Made by a program: the position numbers and the translations under genes
Shown here: positions 52,418 through 60,812 of the stretch, piece after piece
How the letters are laid out: every line of letters begins with the position of its first letter
Numbering within the stretch: the first letter of the stretch is position 1
Assembly: GCA_947305245.1 (NCBI GenBank)
Contig: CAMZDG010000001.1
Location: 124,001-188,000 of the forward strand
Source: an uncultured Lachnospiraceae bacterium
Lineage (GTDB): Bacteria > Bacillota > Clostridia > Lachnospirales > Lachnospiraceae
Length of the DNA: 64,000 nt
Direction: 5' to 3'
Notes under the pieces: generated by a model
Seen by the model: only the letters and a program-made list of their open reading frames with translations
Database searches by the model: none
What the model was told of the DNA's origin: nothing

Positions 52418-54772
52418 TTACTCCATCGTCTTAGTCCAGTTATCAAACGTCATATATTTCTCTATGGAGGTACCTGTCATTATCTCTTCTGCCGTTTCCG
52501 AGTATCCCTTAAATAACATTGAGAAAACAGCGTCATTCTTTAACATGGCATCTCTTGAGATCATCTTTGAGATCAAAACTTCATCCGCCTGAATTTTGCT
52601 CTCGCCAGATGTAGACACATGAATGGTTCCGCCTGCTATAATAGTTCCCCTGAAAGAAGAAGAAACGCGGACATCTCCTGCGGCGATAACCAAGCCGCCA
52701 ACATACGAAGTCGGAACATTATATTCTACATTATGATCACCCGTGTTATTTACAATTGCATAGAAGTAGTCAGAGCTTTCTTCCGTTTCTTCAGGGACAA
52801 TGCTATCGCTCCATTCTCTTATAAATATATAATCATCTACAAGATCGGATCTGTGAGCGCTGAAAAATCCATTCCACTGTCCAGCATCAATCAAATTATT
52901 AAACAATGTAGGATCCTTGGGTTCTACAGTCTCATTTAATCTGACATTGCCTGCCATATCTGGATCTAGATTGTCTTCCAAAGTTAATATCAGGGACTTG
53001 TAACGAATTGCATGGTCTTGTGCAAACGTATAGAATGTACTGCCTAGACCCCAAAGGGTTGAAATAGTCACTTTACGCTCGCCATAGTTCACAGTCCCAC
53101 CATCAATATAAGTATAGATGTAATCACCACGTATCATTGGATTATTACTGGAATCAATTTGCAGAGATGAAACCATGGCAGTGGTTCCACCTTCCAGCTT
53201 TAATTCTATCGAATTATCTATATAATTATTCGCCTTTGACATCATGGTTACTTTCTTTTCCGCATAATAGTCAAAGAAAAAATCGTTCGCCGCTTGATCG
53301 CTCTTGAAATTTAAATAATAAACGGGATTCGGGTTTTCAACATTCGTAGAATCAATATAATAATATGGAGTGACATGCTGTGTATCATCTACATATTCCG
53401 TAATGTTTGATATGCCGGAATATGCCTCATATTCATCAAGTTTTATAGTTTTAGTTAGCGGATCAACACAATCATAAGGAACATAATATGCGATCTGGTT
53501 GGCTTTAATGGAAATGGATTCGCCAAGCAAAATATCCTTGTTCTTATTTAATGTACGCCCGATAAAAGCACGACCCGCAACCATCAGGCTCGTTGTATCG
53601 CTTACATCAATAAAAGCTTTCCTACCATTGATCAAAATTGCGCTGGAATACTTTGCGTCTTTTGTCTGCTCCAAAGAGCCATAATTTTCCTGGAAGTTAT
53701 AACCATAGTAGTTTCCCTTGATCGCGACATGATCATGGATTCCATTAACGGATAGATCATCTGCTACAAAGCTATCTCCAGATATGTAGAGCTGCGCGCC
53801 CTGCGTAATGGAATCATCGTCGCCATCTTCCTTCACCGTCACATAGTTATTCAACCATATTTGAGAATAATTATTGTTATCCGGATCATCCCCAGGATTA
53901 CCGACATAGAACTTTCCCTCATTACTCCGATGCGCGACAATGTCACCACGTGTAATAATCTTTTTTCCAGTCAAACGCCCTGCTTTATTTAATCCACAAA
54001 TAATACCGCCTTTTCCGGCGTAGATGTTACCGTCTACATAAAACCCAGTGGAAAAAAGATCAATGCTGTCATCTGCAATAAGACTATATTTCATGAATTC
54101 CTTTACGACATTGCTTCCATCAAGGTTAATATCTGGTACGTGAAAAACAATATCTGTATGGATTTTAGTTTTATTGCCAAACTTGTCCTTCGCAAACACG
54201 CAAATATTACCCAAGGTAAAAGTGGCATTACCATAATCCGCATAATAAAATGCAGCATCGGGGTCAATCTCAAATCCATACTTTTCCGTATCATTTTTAA
54301 TGGCATCAGGTGCAGTAGAAGTCGCGCCATAAATCAAAGCCTTAACCACGTCAATGTCATAATGTCCGATTTCATAGACGACAACATTTTCATCCTCAGC
54401 ATCTTTCATTTGACTGGGAGTCTGGGCGTCTTTGTAATAATCGATCATTCGTCTAAGATACGCTTTAGAGAATGCTGCTTTTAATTTTACCTCTGATTGT
54501 GACACAGTCCTATATTGCGCAAGCATATCATTAAATGATTCCTGGAGCTTACTTGCAGACTGAATATTAATCTGGTTCGTTAGATATCCCATGAATTCTT
54601 CAGCACTATAGAAGTTCTTTTTTGATTGGCGCTCTACCTCCTTCATTTGAAGATTGGTAACCGTAAGTTGCATAACAATGGAACCCATAACGCCTACAAC
54701 TACGATAGCCACGAGCACGGCAATCAAAGACGCACCTTTGTCATTCAATTTTGAAAAAGGATTTTTTTTCAT
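52418..54772 (-). CDS. Large GspK/PilX-like minor pilin without Glu5
   Basis: A 784-residue protein with a pilin-like N-terminus: leader MKKNPFSKLNDKG, cleavage after Gly13, then ASLIAVLVAIVVVGVMGSIV. The +5 Glu is absent, as in GspK-type tip pseudopilins, which cap the fibre. GspK proteins are normally about 300-350 residues, so this one is more than double. The middle (about 215-420) and the end (VGGLVIAAGDVRVSSSFRGT, then IIAGGTIHVST) show repeating short beta-type segments as in beta-helix or bactofilin-like proteins. AAGGAGG precedes the ATG. It lies between the PilV-like and FimT-like genes. Confidence 0.8.
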   Translation of the reverse strand: MKKNPFSKLNDKGASLIAVLVAIVVVGVMGSIVMQLTVTNLQMKEVERQSKKNFYSAEEFMGYLTNQINIQSASKLQESFNDMLAQYRTVSQSEVKLKAAFSKAYLRRMIDYYKDAQTPSQMKDAEDENVVVYEIGHYDIDVVKALIYGATSTAPDAIKNDTEKYGFEIDPDAAFYYADYGNATFTLGNICVFAKDKFGNKTKIHTDIVFHVPDINLDGSNVVKEFMKYSLIADDSIDLFSTGFYVDGNIYAGKGGIICGLNKAGRLTGKKIITRGDIVAHRSNEGKFYVGNPGDDPDNNNYSQIWLNNYVTVKEDGDDDSITQGAQLYISGDSFVADDLSVNGIHDHVAIKGNYYGYNFQENYGSLEQTKDAKYSSAILINGRKAFIDVSDTTSLMVAGRAFIGRTLNKNKDILLGESISIKANQIAYYVPYDCVDPLTKTIKLDEYEAYSGISNITEYVDDTQHVTPYYYIDSTNVENPNPVYYLNFKSDQAANDFFFDYYAEKKVTMMSKANNYIDNSIELKLEGGTTAMVSSLQIDSSNNPMIRGDYIYTYIDGGTVNYGERKVTISTLWGLGSTFYTFAQDHAIRYKSLILTLEDNLDPDMAGNVRLNETVEPKDPTLFNNLIDAGQWNGFFSAHRSDLVDDYIFIREWSDSIVPEETEESSDYFYAIVNNTGDHNVEYNVPTSYVGGLVIAAGDVRVSSSFRGTIIAGGTIHVSTSGESKIQADEVLISKMISRDAMLKNDAVFSMLFKGYSETAEEIMTGTSIEKYMTFDNWTKTME

Positions 54773-54807
54773 GGAAACCTCCTTGTGTACAATACCAAAC
54801 GAATCTG

Positions 54808-56268
54808 CTATTCTACCTTAGTAGTCTTTAAGGAAACTAGAGGCTCTTTATGAGCATCGTATGCTTTCTTGTTGGCATAAACATTCACTTCAATGTCAAA
54901 GATACGAACAGGGACACCGCTTCCAGTTAAGGACTCGACGGATACACTCCCTCTGGGACTTTCATTCGCCTCATCAACAACCGTGCTTGTAATGGGCGTG
55001 AATACGTCAACAAACTTAAAATTTGCTTGTGGTAGATTCGAATGAACGACCGGGTTTTCTTCGTGCGTAAAATGATAAAAGTTGATCTTCAATTTATAAT
55101 CAGAGCCAAAATCCTCATCGTCGCCTTCACCGGTTTCACCTTCACCAGTTTCGTCTTCACCGGTTTCACCTTCACCAGTTTCGCCTTCGCCGGTTTCGCC
55201 TTCGCCGGTTTCGCCTTCGTCGTCTCCAGCTACAACAATGTCATCCTGAATTACAAATCTGAAGTCCGGATATGGAATACTTTCGTCATCAATCAACCAA
55301 CTAATCTGGATATTGTCAATTTCCGGATTCAACTTATTAAACATTAAGAAAATGCCTTCTAATGTCTCCACGGTAGTTTCACATATTGTCGAAGAAGTAT
55401 AGGACATGTCCGAATTAGTTCCAGGCCCAAACACATCCTCGCAGAAAAATAAATAGCTTGCGGTTACGGTAAATTTACCATCATCTGTTTGTTTGATTGT
55501 GATATAAATAATTTTATCCATATTTTCGCGGATTTCCGCTTCGGATAAAGGCGTAGGATCAGCGATTATAGGAGGATCGTCTGGTCCTGGCGTCACAATA
55601 AGATATTCGAACTCATCATCCGGCGTAGGGGACGGTGTTAAATCAGGGTCATCAAACATACCGCCATTCCAGTTCATGTAATTATTTATGTTAAGCGTTG
55701 AAAAATGCGTAATAGCATCCATTTCTTCTGTTCGCTCAGCAATAACGACATTTTTTGAATCATCAATACCGAGGATTGCAGGGCTACTAACTTCAGAGGC
55801 CGGTGTGTCACAGGTTAAACCAACCTCGATATAGTATTCTCCCGATCTTTTATCAACATAGCGATATACTAGTTGCTTTGTCGCAATGCTTTCCCCATTA
55901 TTCTCACGAGTAGCACCCGTTTCATAAAATTTATTTGGAATTACAACCTCAGGCGAGGTTCCATCCTTGCCGTTAAATAATGAAATTAGTTCGGGCGCAA
56001 GATCATAATTACGCGGCGTTTCTGTGCTACCAGGTACCGGCGTGGCTCCCGTGTACGGCTTAACAATTTTCCTCTGTGCTTTTATTACTTCAATTGTTTC
56101 CTGAGCAATCAGAGTTGCCTTTTGTTTTTGTGCGGTCTGTCCGGCATAACCAAGCGCATCTGAAAAATATTTCATCAGAGGAATGGAAATCAAGGCCAAG
56201 ATTGCTATGGAAAGCATAATCTCAACCAAAGTAAAACCATTGTTTCCTAATTTCATCTGTTTACTCAT
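54808..56268 (-). CDS. Minor pilin, PilV/GspI-like, with GETGE repeat tract
   Basis: About 486 residues. The leader MSKQMKLGNNG ends at Gly11 and the mature start FTLVEIMLSIAILALISIPL has Glu at +5. The helix continues with AQTAQKQKATLIAQETIEVI-type sequence. The body contains Pro-rich spacers (TPSPTPDDE, TPGPDDPP) and, near residues 352-385, six copies of the pentapeptide EGETG or a variant. The protein is far longer than typical PilV/GspI (130-200 residues). GGAGGTAAGTGC precedes the ATG at 56268, so the six-codon upstream extension is not used. Repeat copy number may vary between strains without shifting frame. Confidence 0.83.
   Translation of the reverse strand: MSKQMKLGNNGFTLVEIMLSIAILALISIPLMKYFSDALGYAGQTAQKQKATLIAQETIEVIKAQRKIVKPYTGATPVPGSTETPRNYDLAPELISLFNGKDGTSPEVVIPNKFYETGATRENNGESIATKQLVYRYVDKRSGEYYIEVGLTCDTPASEVSSPAILGIDDSKNVVIAERTEEMDAITHFSTLNINNYMNWNGGMFDDPDLTPSPTPDDEFEYLIVTPGPDDPPIIADPTPLSEAEIRENMDKIIYITIKQTDDGKFTVTASYLFFCEDVFGPGTNSDMSYTSSTICETTVETLEGIFLMFNKLNPEIDNIQISWLIDDESIPYPDFRFVIQDDIVVAGDDEGETGEGETGEGETGEGETGEDETGEGETGEGDDEDFGSDYKLKINFYHFTHEENPVVHSNLPQANFKFVDVFTPITSTVVDEANESPRGSVSVESLTGSGVPVRIFDIEVNVYANKKAYDAHKEPLVSLKTTKVE
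55126..55215. repeat. In-frame 15-bp minisatellite, six units
   Basis: Six tandem 15-base units (plus-strand form TTCACCGGTTTCACC with A/G and C/G variants) encode EGETG pentapeptides on the minus strand. Unit five of the protein reads EDETG. Units are 80-100 percent alike, so slippage is possible. Confidence 0.92.
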
Positions 56269-56307
56269 GCACTTACCTCCGCACAACCGAATTACAGTTT
56301 CCGGCCC

Positions 56308-56370
56308 TATTGTATTTATCGGCTTTTTTTTACAATACTTTAGAAGCGGCCGTCATTTTTTGGCGGCCGC
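56308..56370 (-). other. Two adjacent hairpins between the pilO-like and pilV-like genes
   Basis: In the 113-base gap, GCGGCCG/CGGCCGC (56346-56352 with 56364-56370) forms a strong GC stem, and TATTGTA/TACAATA (56308-56314 with 56331-56337) a second stem containing a run of A on the minus strand. Neither is followed by a real T run, so attenuation or RNA processing within the operon is more likely than full termination. Confidence 0.55.
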
Positions 56371-56381
56371 ATAAATGAATG

Positions 56382-57080
56382 TTACTGTAAACCATTCGCT
56401 AATTCATCTAAAAGATCTTCAAGTTCCAAGAGGGGAGACCAATCATCCGGGTAGAAAATGCCAGCCTTACCAGCAGGAATCTCGGTGGGAGGGAAGTCCT
56501 CATATTCTTTATCTGTATTAGTTAAATAATACATCTTAAAAATCATGCTTCCTCTCAGCTTACCTGCTGTTTGATCATATGTAGCATTTATAGTAGGTAC
56601 AGTGGTTCTGTCTTTGAATTCTCCTATATATTTAAAGAGCTCCTTAAACTGATCATAATCGCATGCATACGAAAGAGACAAACTATTATACTTACCTACA
56701 GACGGATTGTCACCGCTAAACCTCTGAACTATCTTATCCATTGTAAATCCAATGGACATGATATCCGTACCAACAGTATTCTGAAACTCCTGAATCAAAT
56801 AGATACTTTTTTCTTGTGGAATATCACAAGGATATTTTTTGATAATCTCTGCAATTCCATCCTTATACCCTTGCGTTTCCTTTTCAGTTGCCGCCTGATT
56901 TGCAACCATTCCCTCGAGAGTTGACAGTTCAGAAGCATCTTGCTGATTACTAGCTTCTATTGCAGCAGCTGCATCATTTAATTTAGTGAATCCAAAAAAA
57001 TATGATGCGGCAAGTATCACTAACGCAAGGACAATAAAAAGTAATTTTTTTTCTGAATCCGTGATTCCTATTTTTTTCAT
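56382..57080 (-). CDS. pilO: PilO-like pilus assembly protein
   Basis: A 232-residue bitopic protein: short cytoplasmic N-terminus, one transmembrane helix at about 13-31 (LLFIVLALVILAASYFFG), a coiled-coil stretch to about 80, then a ferredoxin-like domain ending near residue 190 and an acidic tail. This is the PilO layout; PilO pairs with PilN to align the assembly platform. Its place directly after the PilM-PilN fusion supports the call, as sequence identity in this family is low. AAGGAG is 8 bases before the ATG. Confidence 0.83.
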   Translation of the reverse strand: MKKIGITDSEKKLLFIVLALVILAASYFFGFTKLNDAAAAIEASNQQDASELSTLEGMVANQAATEKETQGYKDGIAEIIKKYPCDIPQEKSIYLIQEFQNTVGTDIMSIGFTMDKIVQRFSGDNPSVGKYNSLSLSYACDYDQFKELFKYIGEFKDRTTVPTINATYDQTAGKLRGSMIFKMYYLTNTDKEYEDFPPTEIPAGKAGIFYPDDWSPLLELEDLLDELANGLQ

Positions 57081-57105
57081 ATAATCATCTCCTTATTATC
57101 CATCA

Positions 57106-58854
57106 TTATTTGAGCGTCTCAAGAGGTGAATCAACTATTTCGAATGACAACGTGTAACTCCATATTTGATTAGGACTTTCTCCAACATATACCTTTTCTG
57201 GCATTTCATCCTCGCCCGCTTCCGTGTCATCATTAATCTCTGTATTCGCCGTTTCGATTTCTCCAACTTCTTCACCGGATACAATCTGATCAACACGGGC
57301 AATGCTAGGAATGCTGACATTTTTTATATAGTCTAACTCTTTCAAATTAATAAGAAGTTGAGCTACTGTCATCTTCATGTCGCAATCTACCGACATAGTA
57401 ACTTTTCCTTCTGCTACAGAAAGACTCTTTACAAGAATTGCAGTAGGAAATACCTTCTCTAAATCATCGATCAGGCGACCCAATTGTTCATTTTGAGTTT
57501 TGGTAAGTTTGTCGAACGTTGCATATTCATTATAAAGATTTCTATAATTTACATTCTCATGATAAATCTCCTGCACGGGAGACAATTCTAAAATGCGCTG
57601 TTTTAATCTATCCTGTTCCTGTTCGGCCTTTGCCTTGCGATAATATGCAGTACCTACCAAAACAAGGCTAGCCAAAACAGAAACCATAAAAATACCTGAA
57701 GCTATCTTTGTGGAATTACGTTTTGATGCGCGATCCGCTAACTCCTTCGGAGTAATGTTCATGGGCTCCAATACAGCGCCGAAAACAGAAAGAAGTCCAA
57801 GAGATTCACCAGCGGCAAGGCTGCTTCCGGTGGTTTTTTTGTCCATCTTCACCAGGGACAGGTAATCCCCTTTTTCTACTTCGATGTTAATCTTAGAATC
57901 GAAGTATTTTGCCATGCCCTGAATTCTCATGCCGTCGCCGATGAGGTGCAAAGTTCCTCTAAGGGGTGTCTTATACTGGTTCTGATAGAACTCCAATGCG
58001 GAAACCACGATCCTTACATGATAATCCATAGTTTCCTTAATTGCCTCATATGCCTGTTGAATGGCAAGAACTCTCTCTTCAGGATCAGCTATAACAGAAT
58101 CTGGGAACATTTCAGGCTTAATCTTGTCCCTGGTAACATTATTTGAGCACAAGAACTCAAAGGTCTCTTGGTCTTCTTTAAGTCCAAGTACTGGATGATC
58201 CATGGCAGCGATCAAAGTAGAGTCATAGCCATGAGGCGCCACTCTCTGGAATACTAACTTGTTATTCTTCACGACGGAAACGATCGTGGAACGCTCCTCG
58301 AGCTGTACGATAACAGAGTCCTCAATAAAGTTCTTTGCAATGAACTGCATTGCGCAGTTACCCATGTACTCAAAGGTTTCCACTTCAAGTCCACTGATCT
58401 CTGCAAAGCTCAAGTAATTTGCGAGAAGATTATCGGGCACCGCAAGAAGAAGCAACTTCATCTGCTGCTTAGGATCCCCGTCGAGCATTCCCATTTTTGC
58501 ATAGCTAATAGTATAGCTGGCTATATCCATTGGGAAATTCTCCCTGGCCTGCTCCATCGCAATGCTCTGTATCTTGCGTTCGCTTATTTTCGGGATCATC
58601 ACCTCTCTGGAGACAACCTTCGCTGAGTTAATGGAAAAAATAACCTTACGTTCGGTAATCTTCCTCTTACTTAATTCAGCACGAAGTTGATTGGACAGGC
58701 TCTCTCTTTCGCGAATGTAGCCGTCCTCTACGCTGTTTTCAGGCGTGCGGAAAGTAAAGCAATCAAACACCTTCGGGTGCTTCACGCCGTACTCCAGCAA
58801 GGCAACCTTCGTCCACCAGATACCTGTTTGAATACTCAACACTTTTTTAGCCAT
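57106..58854 (-). CDS. Fused PilM-PilN pilus assembly protein
   Basis: A 582-residue protein joining two usually separate platform proteins. Residues 1-360 are an actin-like PilM domain: VLSIQTGIWWTKVALLEYG is the first phosphate loop, and TLHLIGDGMRIQG the second. At 365-371 comes MNITPKE, matching the INLLP-type PilN motif that binds PilM, then a transmembrane helix (about 384-405), a coiled coil to about 465 and a ferredoxin-like periplasmic-type domain. PilMN fusions are, as I recall, reported in clostridial pili, so this is unusual but not unique. It lies before pilO and after pilD; AAAGGAG precedes the ATG. Confidence 0.88.
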   Translation of the reverse strand: MAKKVLSIQTGIWWTKVALLEYGVKHPKVFDCFTFRTPENSVEDGYIRERESLSNQLRAELSKRKITERKVIFSINSAKVVSREVMIPKISERKIQSIAMEQARENFPMDIASYTISYAKMGMLDGDPKQQMKLLLLAVPDNLLANYLSFAEISGLEVETFEYMGNCAMQFIAKNFIEDSVIVQLEERSTIVSVVKNNKLVFQRVAPHGYDSTLIAAMDHPVLGLKEDQETFEFLCSNNVTRDKIKPEMFPDSVIADPEERVLAIQQAYEAIKETMDYHVRIVVSALEFYQNQYKTPLRGTLHLIGDGMRIQGMAKYFDSKINIEVEKGDYLSLVKMDKKTTGSSLAAGESLGLLSVFGAVLEPMNITPKELADRASKRNSTKIASGIFMVSVLASLVLVGTAYYRKAKAEQEQDRLKQRILELSPVQEIYHENVNYRNLYNEYATFDKLTKTQNEQLGRLIDDLEKVFPTAILVKSLSVAEGKVTMSVDCDMKMTVAQLLINLKELDYIKNVSIPSIARVDQIVSGEEVGEIETANTEINDDTEAGEDEMPEKVYVGESPNQIWSYTLSFEIVDSPLETLK

Positions 58855-58944
58855 GAATTTTCTCTCCTTTATGCTTATGTGTCTTTCTTTTTTCGCCCCC
58901 CGATAGCATAAAATCAGAAAGCCAAAAAAGAAAGGCCAATAATA

Positions 58945-59691
58945 CTACAGGCCCAATCTCCCCAAATACCAAGAGATCATTTCATTCCCCCACAATGCAC
59001 AAAGCCATAATCCCATACAGAGATATGGTCCCATCGCGAGAACTCTCTCTGCCTTTGAAATTTTCATTCGTGTTACGTGACAAATGGATCCGATGATACA
59101 TCCCAGGAAAAATGCGATAATAACCAGCTTCCAGCCTAGGATCAGGCCGGCAACAGCCATTAATTTCACGTCTCCGCCACCGATTGCAGCGCCCTTTGAG
59201 ATGATAAACAATAAATACAAGGCAACACTTATCGCGAAAAAGCCGATTATGTGAGATAAGAGATTTTTAAAATCAAAAATGCACGCAACAACCCCCACAG
59301 CACCCAAGAAAATGTTGCAGGGGAGGGGAATCTCATATGTTAACCAATCAACAATACTTATTACCAAAAAGGCAGACGTCATAAGACAATATAGAATGCT
59401 TTGGATACTCCAACCGTTCGCCATGAAAACGATCACATATAGTATTCCGTTTAGCAACTCCACCAAGGGATATCTAATACTAATCTTCGCTCCGCAGGAG
59501 CGGCATCTGCCTTTTAGTAATAAGAAAGATACAGTGGAACTTGTGTCATACCACTTTATTGAGCTACGGCATGCCTGGCATCTGGTGAAACGCATACCTT
59601 TCTTCTCAACAAAGAATAAAGATATAAATCCAACCAAATTACCCATTAGCAATCCTGCTATCAGGGCAACGCTATAACTCAAGAGTGGCAT
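58945..59691 (-). CDS. pilD: Prepilin peptidase and N-methyltransferase
   Basis: A 248-residue type IV prepilin peptidase. The N-terminal cytoplasmic loop has the zinc cysteines Cys38, Cys41, Cys63 and Cys66 (CQAC, CRSC) linked with methylation, and the aspartyl protease residues are Asp115 in IVDWLTYEIP and Asp174 in GGGDVKLM. About seven to eight hydrophobic segments follow. It would cleave all six prepilins encoded in this locus. It is encoded between the pilMN fusion and the major pilins. AGGGG is 9 bases before the ATG. Confidence 0.95.
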   Translation of the reverse strand: MPLLSYSVALIAGLLMGNLVGFISLFFVEKKGMRFTRCQACRSSIKWYDTSSTVSFLLLKGRCRSCGAKISIRYPLVELLNGILYVIVFMANGWSIQSILYCLMTSAFLVISIVDWLTYEIPLPCNIFLGAVGVVACIFDFKNLLSHIIGFFAISVALYLLFIISKGAAIGGGDVKLMAVAGLILGWKLVIIAFFLGCIIGSICHVTRMKISKAERVLAMGPYLCMGLWLCALWGNEMISWYLGRLGL

Positions 59692-59725
59692 AACACTTAT
59701 CCCCTGTCATGAAATGATCTAGCAA

Positions 59726-60220
59726 TTACTTGTTCTCGATGGTGTCAAACTTGGTGCCATCGCCGATTACAGAGAAGATGGGAGCATCTGCAGGAATGTA
59801 AACGATAAACTGCTTGATCGTTTTGCCATCCTTGGAAGCCATGCTCTTAGTAATATTGGTGGCACTTGCGTTATTTACAAGACCGGTTAAGGAAGAGAAT
59901 ACATCCTTCAGCTTGTTATCAGCATCATCTGCAAGCGTATCTTCATCAGAATAATCGCCAGAGGTAAGAAGAATATTGTCGCCACTCTGTACAACCTTAA
60001 TGAAATAGTTCGTTGCGCCATCAAGGCTGCCAGCGCATGTGGTGTATGCGGACATACCAGCGGTATTCCAGGAACTGAATACCTGATTATCCTTTGCCTT
60101 TCTGGAGTTCTCCAGATAAGGAATAACCTGAGTACCAACTACCCCGATCAGAATTGCCATAATAGCAATAACGATGATCAGCTCAACCAGCGAGAAACCT
60201 TTGTTGTTTAACTTTTTCAT
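59726..60220 (-). CDS. pilA: Major pilin 1
   Basis: A 164-residue prepilin with leader MKKLNNKG, cleavage after Gly8, and mature start FSLVELIIVIAIMAILIGVV with Glu at +5. The lollipop stem is followed by a short globular domain of about 105 residues rich in Asp, Ser and Thr with a single Cys (TTCAGSLDG). AAGGAGG lies 9 bases before the ATG at 60220; an ATG three codons upstream is inside that site's spacing and is rejected. The first 55 mature residues closely match those of pilin 2, the rest does not. Confidence 0.93.
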   Translation of the reverse strand: MKKLNNKGFSLVELIIVIAIMAILIGVVGTQVIPYLENSRKAKDNQVFSSWNTAGMSAYTTCAGSLDGATNYFIKVVQSGDNILLTSGDYSDEDTLADDADNKLKDVFSSLTGLVNNASATNITKSMASKDGKTIKQFIVYIPADAPIFSVIGDGTKFDTIENK

Positions 60221-60293
60221 GTTAACCATCCTCCTTAAAAAGAATATGAATTTTTATATCATCAACCCGCCATGGCCGCAGGTGGATAACCTG

Positions 60294-60797
60294 TTACAGA
60301 ATTCCGCTTACTTCATTAGCATCGTTAATGGAATTGTCTTCATCATCCTTTGCAACTACAGTAATTCTTTTATTCTCGAAATCCAACGTAACAACAATGC
60401 TTTCTGTCTTTCGAAATTCTTTGGATGCAAAAGCACTAGTTGCTTCACTAACATTGTCCTTTGCTATTAAATACTTCAATTCCGCCGCAACGTCAGGAGC
60501 ATCCGCGCAATCATAATCATCACCGTCATCTCCGGCAGTGATTGTAATTACCAGCGGTTCATCCGTTGAAAAACCTTCGGGATGTGTCGTGTATGCAGTC
60601 ATGCCTGCAGTAACATATGCGCTTAAAATTTGAAGATCTTTAGCTCGCTTTGAATTATTCATGTAAGGAATGACTTGCGTTCCGACAACCCCAACTAAGA
60701 TTGCCATAATCGCTATCACTATGATCAATTCAACCAGGGAAAAACCTTTGTCATTACTCCAAAACCTCTTGTTTCCTTTTTTGTTTGAACTGATCAT
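60294..60797 (-). CDS. Major pilin 2
   Basis: A 167-residue prepilin with an unusually long 18-residue leader (MISSNKKGNKRFWSNDKG), then FSLVELIIVIAIMAILVGVV with Glu at +5. The head domain is acidic (GDDGDDYDCADAPD) and contains one Cys. GGAGG lies 5 bases before the ATG at 60797, so the four-codon upstream start is unlikely. The gene is only 15 bases from pilC and 73 from pilA. The long leader compared with pilin 1 may give it different maturation efficiency. Confidence 0.92.
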   Translation of the reverse strand: MISSNKKGNKRFWSNDKGFSLVELIIVIAIMAILVGVVGTQVIPYMNNSKRAKDLQILSAYVTAGMTAYTTHPEGFSTDEPLVITITAGDDGDDYDCADAPDVAAELKYLIAKDNVSEATSAFASKEFRKTESIVVTLDFENKRITVVAKDDEDNSINDANEVSGIL

Positions 60798-60812
60798 TTT
60801 ATCCTCCATTTT

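Noticed and set aside
55126..55215. CRISPR-like repeat array
   Set aside because: The repeats are 15 bp, contiguous with no spacers, in frame and encode a pentapeptide; this is a coding minisatellite.
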